Shown here piece by piece: positions 5,216 through 5,469 of a DNA stretch of 5,469 nucleotides. The position numbers were made by a program, and so were the translations under genes. Origin of the DNA: DASQVO01 sp035640715. Its GTDB lineage: Bacteria; Actinomycetota; Actinomycetes; Streptosporangiales; Streptosporangiaceae. The stretch lies in NCBI GenBank assembly GCA_035640715.1, contig DASQVO010000169.1, positions 1-5,469 on the forward strand, in the 5' to 3' direction. Within the stretch, counting starts at the first letter, position 1. Each line of letters begins with the position of its first letter. The notes below the pieces were generated by a model that worked only from the letters and a program-made list of their open reading frames with translations, did not search any database and had not been told where the DNA came from.

Positions 5216-5417
5216 ACATATCCCTGCGTGGTGTCTGGCACGGCGGGCGGACGCGGGAACGGTGATCGGGCGGGCGCTGGAGGTGAAGGCGGCGGGCAGT
5301 GGGCACCGGGCGGTCGCGCAGGTCCTGTGCCGTGTGCGGTGCCATAACTCGTCCACGGCATCTGACCTGGCCTTCTATGCTCAGCGTTCGTGTTCCTGTG
5401 CCTCCTGTATCTGCTAA
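5211..5417 (+). pseudogene. Fragment of an IS-type helix-turn-helix protein
   Basis: The first ~40 codons encode IPAWCLARRADAGTVIGRAL followed by EVKAAGSGHRAVAQVL. This resembles the homeodomain-like helix-turn-helix segment of actinobacterial DUF6431/IS-associated proteins, which read PxWCLxRRAxxxxVIGxAL...GxGxRxVAxxLG(RP)xxTVRxWLRR. Here the match breaks off after VL (about 5327), exactly where the recognition helix should come, and the rest (CRVRCHNSSTASD...) is unrelated and ends at TAA 5415-5417. The usual N-terminal cysteine-rich part is also absent. The ATG lies inside the AT-rich palindromic patch and has no ribosome binding site. I read it as a mobile-element or regulator remnant; the family call rests on a short stretch. 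Confidence 0.4.
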
Positions 5418-5469
5418 TGGTCCGGTTGTCCGGCTGGCTGACCCTCCGCACGCGAAGCGATGCATCCAA

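Noticed and set aside
1..5469. CRISPR array
   Set aside because: No set of regularly spaced near-identical repeats of suitable length was seen.

Overview
This is high-GC actinobacterial DNA (Streptomyces or a relative). The evidence is strong G/C bias at third codon positions, GTG starts, and protein families typical of actinomycetes: an FBP-type zinc-finger protein, a DUF1772 membrane protein paired with TetR, and a GT1 glycosyltransferase of the antibiotic-tailoring type. It reads as an accessory region, with a few intact genes separated by long stretches of decayed genes and mobile-element debris.

Left part (1-1363): the 5' part of an FBP/FusB-like gene runs leftward off the window edge. 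Divergent from it is a broken MarR-type regulator of which only the N-terminus survives. It is joined to the last ~55 codons of an ISKra4-type transposase. After that come about 530 bases with no convincing gene, only a doubtful 43-codon ORF.

Middle (1364-3011): a divergent pair, a DUF1772 four-helix membrane protein (minus) and a TetR repressor (plus). They share a 79-base intergenic region with a good sigma70-type promoter for the membrane protein and a 27-bp dyad over its -10/start region. This is the layout of a small autoregulated switch. Downstream of tetR are about 550 bases without a recognisable gene. They hold the most unusual object in the window: a nested inverted-repeat element (about 2530-2639) that folds on paper into a long imperfect stem closed on two hairpins, a three-way junction. 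Its G-U pairs favour the plus strand.

Right part (3012-5469, minus strand): a two-gene unit in which a GT1 glycosyltransferase gene is followed 52 bases later by a PaaK-like adenylate-forming ligase. The ligase is full length. The glycosyltransferase has lost the middle of the protein in frame (about 208 aa instead of about 390-400), joining part of the N-domain to the nucleotide-sugar-binding C-domain. Upstream is an AT-rich near-palindromic patch, then a fragment of an IS-type helix-turn-helix protein. I read this part as a leftover of a natural-product or glycoconjugate cluster eroded by mobile elements; that is inference. All family assignments come from reading motifs, not from a database search.
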